The notes beneath the pieces were generated by a model. The model ran no database searches. It was not told the DNA's origin and saw nothing but the letters and a program-made list of their open reading frames with translations. Made by a program: the position numbers and the translations under genes. From Myxococcus sp. CA023 (GTDB lineage Bacteria; Myxococcota; Myxococcia; Myxococcales; Myxococcaceae), in contig NZ_JAAEAH010000017.1 in the NCBI RefSeq assembly GCF_010998615.1, positions 1 to 64,000 on the forward strand: a stretch of 64,000 nt of DNA. The letters run 5' to 3'. How positions within the stretch are numbered: the first letter of the stretch is position 1; each line of letters starts with the position of its first letter. Shown here one piece after another: positions 1 to 8,568 of the stretch.

Positions 1-59
1 GGAGGGGCGGGCCCGCGGTTGAGGGCCCGGCGCGCCGCATGGCGCACGGCCCTTGGTGC

Positions 60-75
60 GACGGAACGTTCCGTC
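60..75. promoter_or_regulatory. 16-bp perfect palindrome, putative TetR-type operator
   Basis: The half-site GACGGAAC is followed directly by its exact reverse complement GTTCCGTC. The site lies about 75 bases upstream of the secreted-protein gene that starts at 152. The core GGAACGTTCC recurs upstream of the TetR gene that starts at 37229, so that regulator could bind here. Function is inferred from symmetry and position only. Confidence 0.45.
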
Positions 76-151
76 CACAGGGCTGGGACCTCGGGGCAGG
101 GCCTAGCTTGTCGGCAACGGGGGGCTCACGGCCCCTCCAGGAGGAGGACCC

Positions 152-643
152 ATGAAACGAATGCACGCTGGGAACTGGCGGGCCGCCGCCGTGGCGGCGC
201 TGATGGTACCGGTGGCTGTCCTGGCCCGTGAACCCGTCAGCTCCCCGGATGACGGCTCCGGCGCTGGCAATGTGCCCAGACAGGAGGGCCTCGACCGGAA
301 CTTCAACAACTTCGGCGTGACCATGTCCATCGACCGCTCCAACAGCGGCAGCCAGCGCCTCCTGGAAGTGGGCCCCCAGGCCAACGGCGTGGGCATGCCC
401 ATCCGCGAGGTGACGCCCGACCAGGACGAGGTGAAGCGCCTGTCCGGCAAGGTGCTGAAGCTCAACGGGCAGATGCTCTACCTGGAGACGGAGCCCGGCG
501 CCGTGGTGCCCCTGGACCTGAGCGCGCTGCGCATCCGCAAGCAGCCGGAGAAGGGCCAGCACGTGGTGGCCGTCTACCAGGTGGAGAACACCACGGAGAA
601 CGTGGCGCTGGCGCTCGCCGGCGAGGTGCAGCCGAAGGACTGA
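152..643 (+). CDS. Small secreted protein of unknown function
   Basis: The gene encodes 163 aa. The N-terminus has basic residues followed by a hydrophobic Ala/Val stretch ending in an AxA-like site near residue 25, which fits a Sec signal peptide, so the protein is probably periplasmic. A strong ribosome binding site (AGGAGGAGG) lies just ahead of the ATG. I do not recognise the family. The C-terminal half (about residues 95-160) looks like a small beta-rich domain with alternating hydrophobic and charged residues. The gene converges on the HAD phosphatase gene, with only 6 bases between the two stop codons. A palindrome 75 bases upstream may be an operator. Confidence 0.75.
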   Translation: MKRMHAGNWRAAAVAALMVPVAVLAREPVSSPDDGSGAGNVPRQEGLDRNFNNFGVTMSIDRSNSGSQRLLEVGPQANGVGMPIREVTPDQDEVKRLSGKVLKLNGQMLYLETEPGAVVPLDLSALRIRKQPEKGQHVVAVYQVENTTENVALALAGEVQPKD

Positions 644-657
644 CGCGCGTCAGTCCT
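636..657. terminator. 22-bp perfect palindrome spanning two convergent stop codons
   Basis: The half-site AGGACTGACGC is followed by its exact reverse complement. It contains the TGA of the plus-strand gene and the TGA of the minus-strand HAD gene. Read either way it could fold into a roughly 9-bp GC-rich hairpin with a tight loop, so it may act as a bidirectional terminator. No U-run follows on either side, so this is tentative. Confidence 0.4.
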
Positions 658-1420
658 CCGGATGGAGTTGGACGAGCGAGGGCAGTTCCGCTGCCCTCGC
701 CCGGAGCCGCGGCTTGGGCCGGATGGCTACCGGCACGCGAGAGACCGCCAGCAACTCCAGGTCGAACACGTTGTCCCCGAAGGCCGCGTAGAGCGGCTGG
801 GACGTGCGCGAGCGCAGGCAATGCACCTTCCCGGCCGCGTAGGGAATGGGCTCGATGATGCCGGCCAGCACCGTCCCATCCTCCGTGCGCGGCGTGCAGG
901 CCAGCACATTCAAGGGGTCCAGCCCCACTTCATGAACGGCGGCCTCCACGACGGCGAGCGGCGAGGCGCTGACCACGTAGCAAGGGATGCCCTGGCCGCG
1001 GGCCCACTCGACGACGCGGCGGCTCTCCGGGTGGATGCGCTGTTTGACTGCGTGGCGGGCCACCACGTCCTTCGCGAAGGCGCGCACCGCGTCCACGCGC
1101 CAACCGGCGAAGAGCCACGCCACCATCTCGTAGATGTCCTTCTCCGGAATCCGCCCCGCCTCGAAGGCGGCGAAGAGCTGGTGTGCCAGCTCGCGCGCGG
1201 GCAGGCCCTTCTCGAAGCCATGTGCGGTGGCCAGCCGCTCCAGGGCGGCGTGCGCTTCCGGGCGGATGTCGCCGTGCTCCAGCAGGGCCAGGAACAGGTC
1301 GTCTCCGACGTCCCCGCTCCACAGCGTGCCATCGCCGTCGAAGGCCAGCACCCCGCCGGGGGCGCGCTCGGCCTCCAACCGGATGCGCTCCAGCGTCTCC
1401 TCTACACGCTCCATCTTCAT
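650..1420 (-). CDS. HAD-superfamily phosphatase (SerB-like, HAD-IB)
   Basis: The gene encodes 256 aa. The motif FDGDGTLWSGD near residue 27 is the DxDGT nucleophile loop of haloacid-dehalogenase-type phosphatases. A serine in the stretch VVSASP (about residue 150) is motif II, and the late FGDNVFDLELL is motif IV with the Mg-binding aspartate. The size and the helical cap between motifs I and II resemble phosphoserine phosphatase-like HAD-IB enzymes, but the substrate cannot be read from sequence. It is the last gene of a leftward run after the ABC importer genes, 58 bases past the binding-protein stop, and may be co-transcribed with them. Confidence 0.85.
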   Translation of the reverse strand: MKMERVEETLERIRLEAERAPGGVLAFDGDGTLWSGDVGDDLFLALLEHGDIRPEAHAALERLATAHGFEKGLPARELAHQLFAAFEAGRIPEKDIYEMVAWLFAGWRVDAVRAFAKDVVARHAVKQRIHPESRRVVEWARGQGIPCYVVSASPLAVVEAAVHEVGLDPLNVLACTPRTEDGTVLAGIIEPIPYAAGKVHCLRSRTSQPLYAAFGDNVFDLELLAVSRVPVAIRPKPRLRARAAELPSLVQLHPED

Positions 1421-1478
1421 GGGCGCGCATCCTCCCCCGGCCTCGAGCCCGCGTCACCCGAGCTGTGTTCCATCGTCA

Positions 1479-2489
1479 TCACTTCGCGGCGCTCGCTCGT
1501 GCCTCGTCCAGGAGGCTCAGGTCCACCAGTCCGTCGATGTTGGCGTCGGTGATGAAGCCCAGCGTCTTCGCGTGCTCGGCCGCGGTGGCGAGCGCCTGCG
1601 GCACCGGGTCCAGGCTGGGCTCCAGCCGGGAGAAGGCCTGCTGGAGGATGCCGGCGGGCAGGGGCTTGCTCGTGAGGCGGCCGAAGGCGGCGTTGGCCGC
1701 GGTGGTGAAGCCAGCCGGGTCCTCTTGCCAGCGCTTGGTGAGTCGCAGGTGCGCGCGCAGCAGGGCGACCACGCGCGGGCGCTGCGTCTCCATCACCTGT
1801 CGTGTCGTCACCAGCACCGTGGTGGGAAAGCGCCCGCCGGGCCACAAGTCCTTCTCATTCACCAGGATGCGGCCCTTGCCCTCGGCCACCAGGCGCGCGC
1901 CCCAGGGCTCCGGTACCCAGGCGCCCTCAATGCCGCCGCGCAGGAACTGGCCCAGGATGTCCGGGTTGCTCAGCGGGAAGATTTGCACGTCCCCGGTGCC
2001 GTCCAGGCGCGTCGTCAGCCCTTGCTGCTTGAGCCAGTAGCGCAGGGCGATGTCCTGCGTGTTGCCCAGCTGCGGCGACGCCAGCTTCTTGCCCTTGAGC
2101 TCCGCGGGCGTCTTCACCGTGCGCACCACCAGCACCGCGCCGTTGTTCACCGCGCCTGCGATGACGCGCAGCTCGCGCCCGGCCTTGAGGAACGTGTTGA
2201 TGGCCGGACCGCTGCCCACGTAGGACACGTCCAGCGAACCGGCCACCAGCGCCTCCATGGCGGCGGGGCCCGCGTTGAACTGCATCACCTCCAGGCGGCC
2301 CACACCCGGCTGCGAGGCGAACGTGCCCTCCGCGTTGCCCACCAGGGCCTGGGCGTGGGTGATGTTGGGGAAGAAGCCCAGGCGCAGCGGCGCGTCGGGG
2401 CCGCGCGCGGCGGACTCGCGCTTGCAGCCCGCGCCGAGCACCGCCAGTCCAGCGACCACCACGGGCAACAGGGAGCGGAAGACACGCAT
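1479..2489 (-). CDS. ABC transporter substrate-binding lipoprotein (sulfonate/taurine/nitrate type)
   Basis: About 336 aa from the chosen ATG. A longer frame upstream adds 22 residues without signal character, while this start gives a basic N-terminus, a hydrophobic stretch and the lipobox LGAGC, so the mature protein should be a lipoprotein. Residues such as LRLGFFPNITHAQALVG are typical of the SsuA/TauA/NrtA family, which captures sulfonates, taurine or related anions. It lies downstream of matching permease and ATPase genes on the same strand, which together make a complete importer. No desulfonating enzyme gene is adjacent, so the ligand stays open. Confidence 0.87.
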   Translation of the reverse strand: MRVFRSLLPVVVAGLAVLGAGCKRESAARGPDAPLRLGFFPNITHAQALVGNAEGTFASQPGVGRLEVMQFNAGPAAMEALVAGSLDVSYVGSGPAINTFLKAGRELRVIAGAVNNGAVLVVRTVKTPAELKGKKLASPQLGNTQDIALRYWLKQQGLTTRLDGTGDVQIFPLSNPDILGQFLRGGIEGAWVPEPWGARLVAEGKGRILVNEKDLWPGGRFPTTVLVTTRQVMETQRPRVVALLRAHLRLTKRWQEDPAGFTTAANAAFGRLTSKPLPAGILQQAFSRLEPSLDPVPQALATAAEHAKTLGFITDANIDGLVDLSLLDEARASAAK

Positions 2490-2568
2490 GGCCGCTGAAG
2501 GTGTGACGCGGCGGCGGGATTTCAACGCCCGCCGAATCCAAGCGTCAGGCGCCACACGGCCGTGGGCC

Positions 2569-3330
2569 TCACGTCGTCGCCGTCAGCCCCCAGCGCCGCC
2601 GCAGCCGCACCTCCACCGTCTGGAAGAGGACACGGTCCACCGCGGTGCCGATGATGACGATGGCCACCATGACGGCCATGACCTGGGGCACGTCCATCAG
2701 CTCGCGGCCCACCGTGAGCAACTGCCCCAGGCCGCCGGAGACGAAGAGCAGCTCACCGGCCAGCAGCGCACGCCAGGCGAAGCTCCATCCCAGCTTCAGG
2801 CCGGTGACGATGCCGGGCAGGGCCGCGGGCAGCAGCACGCCGAAATGGAAGCGCAGGCCTCGCACGCCCAGGGTGCTGGCCACGCGGGTGAGCTGCGGGT
2901 CCACGCCGTTGACGCTGTCCTCGGTGGCGATGGCGATGCCCAGCACACTGCCCATGACGACGACGAAGAGGATGGCGCCGTCCGTCAGCCCGAACCACAG
3001 CAGCGCCAGCGGCAGCCAGCAGATGGATGGCAGCGCCTGCAGCCCCATCACCACCGGCTTCACGGCGTTGCGGAAGAAGGGGATGCGGGAAATCAGCAGG
3101 CCCAGGGGGACGCCCAGGGTCACCGACATCAGGTAGGCGCGCAGCAGTCGCCCCAGGGAGCGTCCCGCCGCGCCCACCAGGCGCCCGTCGGCGACCATGG
3201 CCACCAGGCTCTGGGCCACCGTCAGGGGCCGGGGCAGCAGGTGGGGAGACCAGACGCCCATCCGGGCCACCAGCTCCCAGAGGCCAATCAGCAACGCGAG
3301 CACCAGCAGCTTCTGGGCATGGTGTTTCAT
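2569..3330 (-). CDS. ABC transporter permease (SsuC/TauC type)
   Basis: The gene encodes 253 aa with about six hydrophobic segments, and fits the binding-protein-dependent inner-membrane permease family. The EAA-type coupling loop is visible around residues 150-175, in the region of the TLGVRGLRFHFGVLLPAALPG segment. The length is normal for SsuC/TauC. It lies between the ATPase gene (9 bases upstream) and the binding-protein gene, an operon order typical of sulfonate or taurine importers. Confidence 0.9.
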   Translation of the reverse strand: MKHHAQKLLVLALLIGLWELVARMGVWSPHLLPRPLTVAQSLVAMVADGRLVGAAGRSLGRLLRAYLMSVTLGVPLGLLISRIPFFRNAVKPVVMGLQALPSICWLPLALLWFGLTDGAILFVVVMGSVLGIAIATEDSVNGVDPQLTRVASTLGVRGLRFHFGVLLPAALPGIVTGLKLGWSFAWRALLAGELLFVSGGLGQLLTVGRELMDVPQVMAVMVAIVIIGTAVDRVLFQTVEVRLRRRWGLTATT

Positions 3331-3339
3331 GACGCACCT

Positions 3340-4239
3340 CTACGGGCCGGGAATCACCTGCGGACGGAGCACGGGCTGGGCGGGGGCCCGGGTGGGCGCT
3401 GGCTGGAGCGAGCGTGTGTGGGCGCGGCCCTCCACTTCACGCAGCAGGCGGCCGACGTGCCGCACCATTTCATTGAGCGCCGCGTCCTCCGGCTGGCGCG
3501 GCATGGGCAGGTGGACTTCCAAATCCCGCACCACGCGTCCCGGCCGGGGCGCCATCAGCACCACGCGGGTGCCCAGCATCAGCGCTTCATGGACGTCATG
3601 GGTGACGAACACCACCGTCTTGCCCGTGCGCACCCAGATGGACTGGAGGAGCTCCTGCATGTGGATGCGCGTCTGCGCGTCCAGCGAGCCGAAGGGCTCG
3701 TCCATCAGCAGCACGGCCGGGTCCACCGCCAGCGCGCGAGCGAGCGAGGCCCGCATCTTCATACCCCCGGACAGCTGATGGGGCAGCGTGTCCTCGAAGC
3801 CGCCCAGATGCACCCGCTGGATATAGGTGTCCGCCCGCTCGCGGCGCTCGGCGCGGGGCACGCCCCGGGCAGCCAGCGCGAAGGTGATGTTGCCGCGCAC
3901 GGTGAGCCACGGGAACAGGGCGGCTTCCTGGAACATCAGCAGCCGGTCCGGCCCGGGCCCGTGGATGGGCTGCCGGTCGATGGACACCGAGCCCCCCGTG
4001 GGCACCACGTGGCCCGCTAGCGCGTAGAGCAGCGTGGACTTGCCGCAGCCGGACGGGCCCAGCAGGCATACGAATTCGCCCGAGCGGACGTTGAGGTCCA
4101 CGTTCTGCAAGGCGACCACCTTGTTGGCGTACTCGTGGTCCAACCGGGCGACACTGATTTTCGCGCGCTCCGCACCGACATGCGCCGGCTGGAGCAGGCG
4201 CAGGGAACTTCTCCAACGGCCAAGGAGGGCGCGCAGCAT
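3340..4239 (-). CDS. ABC transporter ATP-binding protein (SsuB/TauB type)
   Basis: About 299 aa from the internal ATG at 4239. The frame stays open further upstream, but those residues are low-complexity and unlike the family. Visible motifs are Walker A (GPSGCGKST), the ABC signature (LSGGM), Walker B (VLLMDEP) and the switch histidine (VTHDVHEA). These match ATPases that energise sulfonate, taurine or nitrate import. It is the first gene of the leftward importer operon. The C-terminal 30-40 residues are Pro/Arg-rich and outside the usual domain. Confidence 0.88.
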   Translation of the reverse strand: MLRALLGRWRSSLRLLQPAHVGAERAKISVARLDHEYANKVVALQNVDLNVRSGEFVCLLGPSGCGKSTLLYALAGHVVPTGGSVSIDRQPIHGPGPDRLLMFQEAALFPWLTVRGNITFALAARGVPRAERRERADTYIQRVHLGGFEDTLPHQLSGGMKMRASLARALAVDPAVLLMDEPFGSLDAQTRIHMQELLQSIWVRTGKTVVFVTHDVHEALMLGTRVVLMAPRPGRVVRDLEVHLPMPRQPEDAALNEMVRHVGRLLREVEGRAHTRSLQPAPTRAPAQPVLRPQVIPGP

Positions 4240-4437
4240 CGGCCACAAACTAGGCACGTAGGTGCAAGTGGGAAGGGGGAGCAGGCAAAGGGCCCGTTGA
4301 GGGCTTCCTGGCCTGCTCGCCTGCTTTGCGCGCGGAGAGGGGCTCGGGGCCCACGGCCTTTGTCCCACCCGGTAGAACCTAGTGACGCGGCAGGCGCGTG
4401 TTTTCATCGCCTGCCCGGCTGTCTTAGACATTGGGGC

Positions 4438-4788
4438 ATGCTGGCGGACGGGCTTATCGAGCTGATGCGGGGCGTTCTGGCGACCTACTCGGACAAGAGC
4501 CGCTTCGGCGCCGCCGGGCTGGTGCTCCTGCTGGGCCTGGGCGTGCTGCTGGGGGCGGGCAGCCTGTCCCTCTCCGCCGAGCCCCTCATCGGCGACGAGG
4601 GGCTGGCGTGGACCGTGGGATTGCTGGCCCCCCTCGTCGTGGGCGCCGTCGTGGCCGGCTTCCAGAAGGTGAAGCTGTGGGACTGGCAGTTCCGGTTCGA
4701 CCTGGAGCGCTTCGGCGCGGCCTTCTGCGTCACGACGGGCTTCGTGCTGGCCCGCTTCGTCGGCGTCCTGCTGCTCGCCGGGGACTGA
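4438..4788 (+). CDS. Small integral membrane protein of unknown function
   Basis: The predicted protein is 116 aa from the ATG at 4438. It has three or four hydrophobic segments (about residues 23-42, 52-72 and 95-114) and few charged residues, so it should be an inner-membrane protein. No family is recognised. It is transcribed away from the ABC operon across a roughly 200-bp divergent spacer and converges on the next membrane-protein gene, 12 bases apart. Confidence 0.7.
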   Translation: MLADGLIELMRGVLATYSDKSRFGAAGLVLLLGLGVLLGAGSLSLSAEPLIGDEGLAWTVGLLAPLVVGAVVAGFQKVKLWDWQFRFDLERFGAAFCVTTGFVLARFVGVLLLAGD

Positions 4789-4800
4789 GGTCCCGGGGGC

Positions 4801-5379
4801 TCAGGCGGCGCGGCTCGCCCGTTCGGTGCGCAGGTGCGTCCGCGTTCGCAATCCCAGCCACGCGGCGAAGACGAGCAGCAGCACGCCCACGCCGCTGAAG
4901 GCGCCGCCCACGCGCAGGGAGGCGTTGCGGTCATCCCGGACGAACTCCACCGTCTTTCCGCCGGGGTTCGCGAAGGCCTGCTCCAACTGCGCCTCCACGC
5001 GCGTGGCTTCCGCTTCGTCGGTGGCCCACTGGAAGAAGAGGGGGTACTCGCCGTGCGCCGTCACCAGCGTGGGCCGGAAGATGGGCGCGCGGTTGCGGCG
5101 GGCGGCGCGGGTCCGGTCCACCTTGACGCCCTGCACATCCTTCATCGCGAAGCTGGCCACTTCGTCGCGGGTGAGCCAGCTGGAATGGAACAGCAGGCAC
5201 ACTCCGCCGGGCTGGCACCGCAGCTCCACGCGGGCCTTGGCGCTGAGCAGGTAGGGGCCCAGCACGAGGAAGGGCAGGGCGAGCAGCACGCACGCCGCCG
5301 CGGCAATGGCCGTGGTGCGGCTGCGGCGCGGCTCGTCATCGGAGTAGGAGGACTGGGGCTCGCTCACACCTCTTCTCAT
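4801..5379 (-). CDS. Two-pass membrane protein of unknown function
   Basis: About 192 aa from the ATG at 5379. A start 14 codons upstream is possible. One transmembrane segment lies near residues 25-45 and another near 160-178. The domain between them is about 110 residues and contains two cysteines spaced as CQPGGVC. This looks like a small photosynthetic-operon-style or PH-like membrane protein, but I cannot name a family. It faces divergently from the glucose dehydrogenase gene. Confidence 0.65.
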   Translation of the reverse strand: MRRGVSEPQSSYSDDEPRRSRTTAIAAAACVLLALPFLVLGPYLLSAKARVELRCQPGGVCLLFHSSWLTRDEVASFAMKDVQGVKVDRTRAARRNRAPIFRPTLVTAHGEYPLFFQWATDEAEATRVEAQLEQAFANPGGKTVEFVRDDRNASLRVGGAFSGVGVLLLVFAAWLGLRTRTHLRTERASRAA

Positions 5380-5579
5380 AGACCCGGGCGGGCCGGGTGG
5401 GCAGCGGTTTCGTGCATGCACAGCGTTGACCCCTGGGCAACGTGGGAGCGGGCGCTGTTCACCAGCGGGCCCGTGCCGCCACGGGTCCGTGCTTGAGCGA
5501 GCAGTCGTACCCGGCAGGCATCACCGTGTCCCGGTCCGCGCCTGGCCGCGTGCCGGGACGTGCATCGCAAGGAGGCCGT

Positions 5580-6665
5580 ATGAAGGCCGTGGCCGTCTTC
5601 CCCCAGAAGCGCGAGGTGCGTGTCATCACCGACGCCCCCGAGCCTCGCATCCAGTCCCCCACGCAGGTGAAGGTGCGGACGCGGGAAATCGGGGTGTGTG
5701 GCACGGACAAGGAAATCATCGAGTTCGTCTACGGCTCCCCGCCGCCGGGCTCGGACCACCTCATCCTGGGCCACGAGTGTCTGGGGGAGGTGGTGGAGGT
5801 GGGCGAGGCCGTCCGGGGCTTGAGCCGCGGGGACTGGGTGGTGCCACGCGTGCGCCGGCCGTGCCCGCATGCCACCTGCCCGCCGTGCCGCGGGGGCCAT
5901 CCGGACTTCTGCATCACCGGCGATTACACCGAGCGGGGAATCAAGGGCGCTCACGGCTTCGGCGCCGAGTCCTTCGTGGAGGACGTGGCCTACCTGCACC
6001 GGGTGCCCGCGGAGCTGCGCGAGGTGGCGGTGCTCACCGAGCCGCTCACCATCGCGGAGAAGTCCGTCCGCCAACTGGAGCGCTTCCAGGACCGGTTGCC
6101 CTGGAAGGCCGGCCCGGGCCGCGCGGTGGTGCTGGGCGCGGGGCCGGTGGGACTGCTGGGCGCCATGGCGCTGGCGCGCCGGGGTTATGCCACCACGGTG
6201 TATTCGCGCAGCCCCAAGCCCAACGCGAAGGCCGAGGCATCGGAAGCGCTGGGCGTGCCCTACATCTCCTCGAAGGAGGTGCGGCCAGAGGAGCTGGTCC
6301 GCAGGGTCGGCGCCGCGGACGTCATCTACGAGGCCGCGGGCGTGGCGAAGGCGGCGCTGGAGACGCTGAAAGCGCTGGGCCCCAACGGCGTCTGCATCCT
6401 CACGGGTGTGCCGTCGAAGGAGGAGCCCTTCGACGTGTCACCGGTGCTCAAGGACATGGTGCTGGGCAACCAGGTGCTGGTGGGCACGGTGAACGCGGCG
6501 GATGTCGACTTCGACATGGCGCTGGAGGACCTGCGGCACTTCCAGGCCCGCTGGCCCGGGGGGCTGGAGCGGCTCATCTGCGCCAGGCACTCGCCCGAGG
6601 ACTTCTGCGACGTCGTCACTGGCAAGAAGTCCGGCGGCATCAAGGACGTCATCCGCTTCATCTGA
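5580..6665 (+). CDS. Glucose 1-dehydrogenase, zinc-type MDR family
   Basis: The gene encodes 361 aa from the ATG at 5580, which is preceded by AAGGAGG at good spacing. The frame is open upstream but that start is less likely. The N-terminus carries the zinc-MDR signature GHECLGEVVEVG and a cysteine-rich structural-zinc-like loop (CPHATCPPC). The Rossmann motif GAGPVGLLG lies near residue 185. The overall pattern fits NAD(P)-dependent glucose dehydrogenases of the haloarchaeal/Sulfolobus type, which oxidise glucose to gluconolactone. It lies 22 bases upstream of a GH15 hydrolase gene, so the pair may release and then oxidise glucose. Confidence 0.85.
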   Translation: MKAVAVFPQKREVRVITDAPEPRIQSPTQVKVRTREIGVCGTDKEIIEFVYGSPPPGSDHLILGHECLGEVVEVGEAVRGLSRGDWVVPRVRRPCPHATCPPCRGGHPDFCITGDYTERGIKGAHGFGAESFVEDVAYLHRVPAELREVAVLTEPLTIAEKSVRQLERFQDRLPWKAGPGRAVVLGAGPVGLLGAMALARRGYATTVYSRSPKPNAKAEASEALGVPYISSKEVRPEELVRRVGAADVIYEAAGVAKAALETLKALGPNGVCILTGVPSKEEPFDVSPVLKDMVLGNQVLVGTVNAADVDFDMALEDLRHFQARWPGGLERLICARHSPEDFCDVVTGKKSGGIKDVIRFI

Positions 6666-6687
6666 CCCCTTCGACAAGGAGTGACGC

Positions 6688-8553
6688 ATGGCAACGGGAA
6701 GTGGCGGCGCTTCGGTGACGGGACAGCCGGTGGCCATCGAGGACCACGGCGTCATCGGCGACCTGCGGACGGTGGCGCTGGTGGGCAGCGAGGGCACCAT
6801 CGACTGGTTTTGTTTTCCGCACTTCGACAGTCCCAGTGTCTTCGCCGCGCTGTTGGACCGTGAGAAGGGAGGCCACTGGAGCGTCGCGCCGGAGCCCGAT
6901 GGGGTGATGAAGCGGCAGTTCTACTGGCCGGACACCAACGTGTTGGTGACGCGCTTCTACACGCCGGATGGCGTGGGTGAGCTGGTCGACTTCATGCCCA
7001 TGTCGGGCAGGAAGGGGATGAAGGAGGAGCGGGAAATCCTCCGGCGCGTGCGGGTGGTGCGTGGACAGATGGTCTTCCGCATGGAGTGCTTCCCGGCCTT
7101 CAACTACGCGCGGGATACGCACGAGACGAAGCTCATCCACAGCGGGGCCACCTTCTCCTCCGACACGCTCCAGCTCACGCTGTCCTCGTCGGTTGAGCTG
7201 AAGAAGACGGAGCGGGGCGTCACCGCGTCCTTCACCCTGCATGAGAACCAGTCCGCCGTCTTCTCCCTGCACCCGGGCGCGCGCACGTCCTGCGAGGCGG
7301 TGGTGCACGACCATGAGTCCTCCGAGGAACTCTTCCGGGAGACGGTGGAGTACTGGCGCCACTGGCTGTCGGGCTGCCAGTACACGGGCCGGTGGCGGGA
7401 GACGGTGCAGCGCTCGGCGCTGGCGCTCAAGCTGATGACCTTCGCGCCCACGGGCGCCATCGTCGCGGCGCCCACTTGCAGCCTGCCGGAGTCACCGGGC
7501 GGAACGCGCAACTGGGACTATCGCTTCTGCTGGCTGCGCGACGCGGCCTTCACCGTGTACGCGTTCCTCCGCATCGGCTTCAAGCAGGAGGCGGCGGCCT
7601 TCATGCGCTGGGTGGAGGCGCGCTGCGCGGAGTACGACGACGGGCCGCTGCCCCTGATGTTCGGCATCGACGGCAAGCGCGTGCCCGAGGAGCAGGAACT
7701 CCTGCACCTGTCGGGCTATGGCGGCGCGCGCCCGGTGCGCATCGGCAACGCGGCGGCGGACCAGTTGCAGCTCGACATCTACGGCGAGCTGATGGACTCG
7801 GTGTACCTGTCCAACAAGTACGCGGCCCCCATCTCCTATGACTTCTGGAGGCACTTGCGGCGGCTGGTGGACTGGGTGTGTGACAACTGGGAGCTGCCGG
7901 ACGAGGGCATCTGGGAGGTGAGGGGCGGGCAGCGGCAGTTCGTGTACTCGAAGCTGATGTGCTGGGTGGCGGTGGACCGGGCCATCCGGCTGGCGGACAA
8001 GCGCAGCTTCCCGGCGGACCGGGCCCGCTGGCACAAGGTGCGGGACGCCATCTTCGAGGACATCATGGACAAGGGCTGGAACCCGGAGCGGGGCGCCTTC
8101 GTCCAGTACTACGGTGGCCACGCGCTGGACGCGGCGAATCTGCTGATGCCGCTGGTGTTCTTCCTGTCCCCGGTGGACCCGCGCATGCTCCAGACGCTGG
8201 ACGTCATGCGCAAGCCGCCGTCCCAAGGCGGCCTGGCGTCGGACGGGCTGGTGTTCCGCTACGACGTGGAGGCCACGCTGGATGGGATTGCCGGCAGCGA
8301 GGGCACCTTCAACCTCTGCAGCTTCTGGCTGGTGGAGGCGATGACGCGCGCCAGCGTGGCCCGGCCCGACTTGCTGGAGGAGGCGCGGCTCATCTTCGAG
8401 CGGATGCTGGGCTACGCCAACCACGTGGGCCTGTACGCGGAGCAGACGGGCATGTCCGGCGAGGCCCTGGGCAACTTCCCGCAGGCGCTCACCCACCTGG
8501 CGCTCATCAGCTCCGCCTACAACCTGGACCGCACGCTGGGCCGGCGCGACTGA
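6688..8553 (+). CDS. Glycoside hydrolase family 15 protein (glucoamylase/trehalase-like)
   Basis: The gene encodes 621 aa with an AAGGAG ribosome binding site ahead of the ATG. The N-terminal domain begins with the family-typical [20 protein letters not shown]. The (alpha/alpha)6 catalytic domain includes [14 protein letters not shown] near residue 275 and a late [14 protein letters not shown] segment that carries the probable general base glutamate. No signal peptide is visible, so the enzyme should be cytoplasmic. That fits bacterial GH15 enzymes acting on trehalose or glucans. Operon pairing with glucose dehydrogenase suggests the released glucose is oxidised. Confidence 0.92.
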   Translation: MATGSGGASVTGQPVAIEDHGVIGDLRTVALVGSEGTIDWFCFPHFDSPSVFAALLDREKGGHWSVAPEPDGVMKRQFYWPDTNVLVTRFYTPDGVGELVDFMPMSGRKGMKEEREILRRVRVVRGQMVFRMECFPAFNYARDTHETKLIHSGATFSSDTLQLTLSSSVELKKTERGVTASFTLHENQSAVFSLHPGARTSCEAVVHDHESSEELFRETVEYWRHWLSGCQYTGRWRETVQRSALALKLMTFAPTGAIVAAPTCSLPESPGGTRNWDYRFCWLRDAAFTVYAFLRIGFKQEAAAFMRWVEARCAEYDDGPLPLMFGIDGKRVPEEQELLHLSGYGGARPVRIGNAAADQLQLDIYGELMDSVYLSNKYAAPISYDFWRHLRRLVDWVCDNWELPDEGIWEVRGGQRQFVYSKLMCWVAVDRAIRLADKRSFPADRARWHKVRDAIFEDIMDKGWNPERGAFVQYYGGHALDAANLLMPLVFFLSPVDPRMLQTLDVMRKPPSQGGLASDGLVFRYDVEATLDGIAGSEGTFNLCSFWLVEAMTRASVARPDLLEEARLIFERMLGYANHVGLYAEQTGMSGEALGNFPQALTHLALISSAYNLDRTLGRRD

Positions 8554-8568
8554 GCCGCGTCATTCGCC

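Noticed and set aside
4781-4796. Short GGGAC/GTCCC hairpin between two convergent genes
   Set aside because: The stem is only 5 bp with no U-run; too weak to call a terminator.
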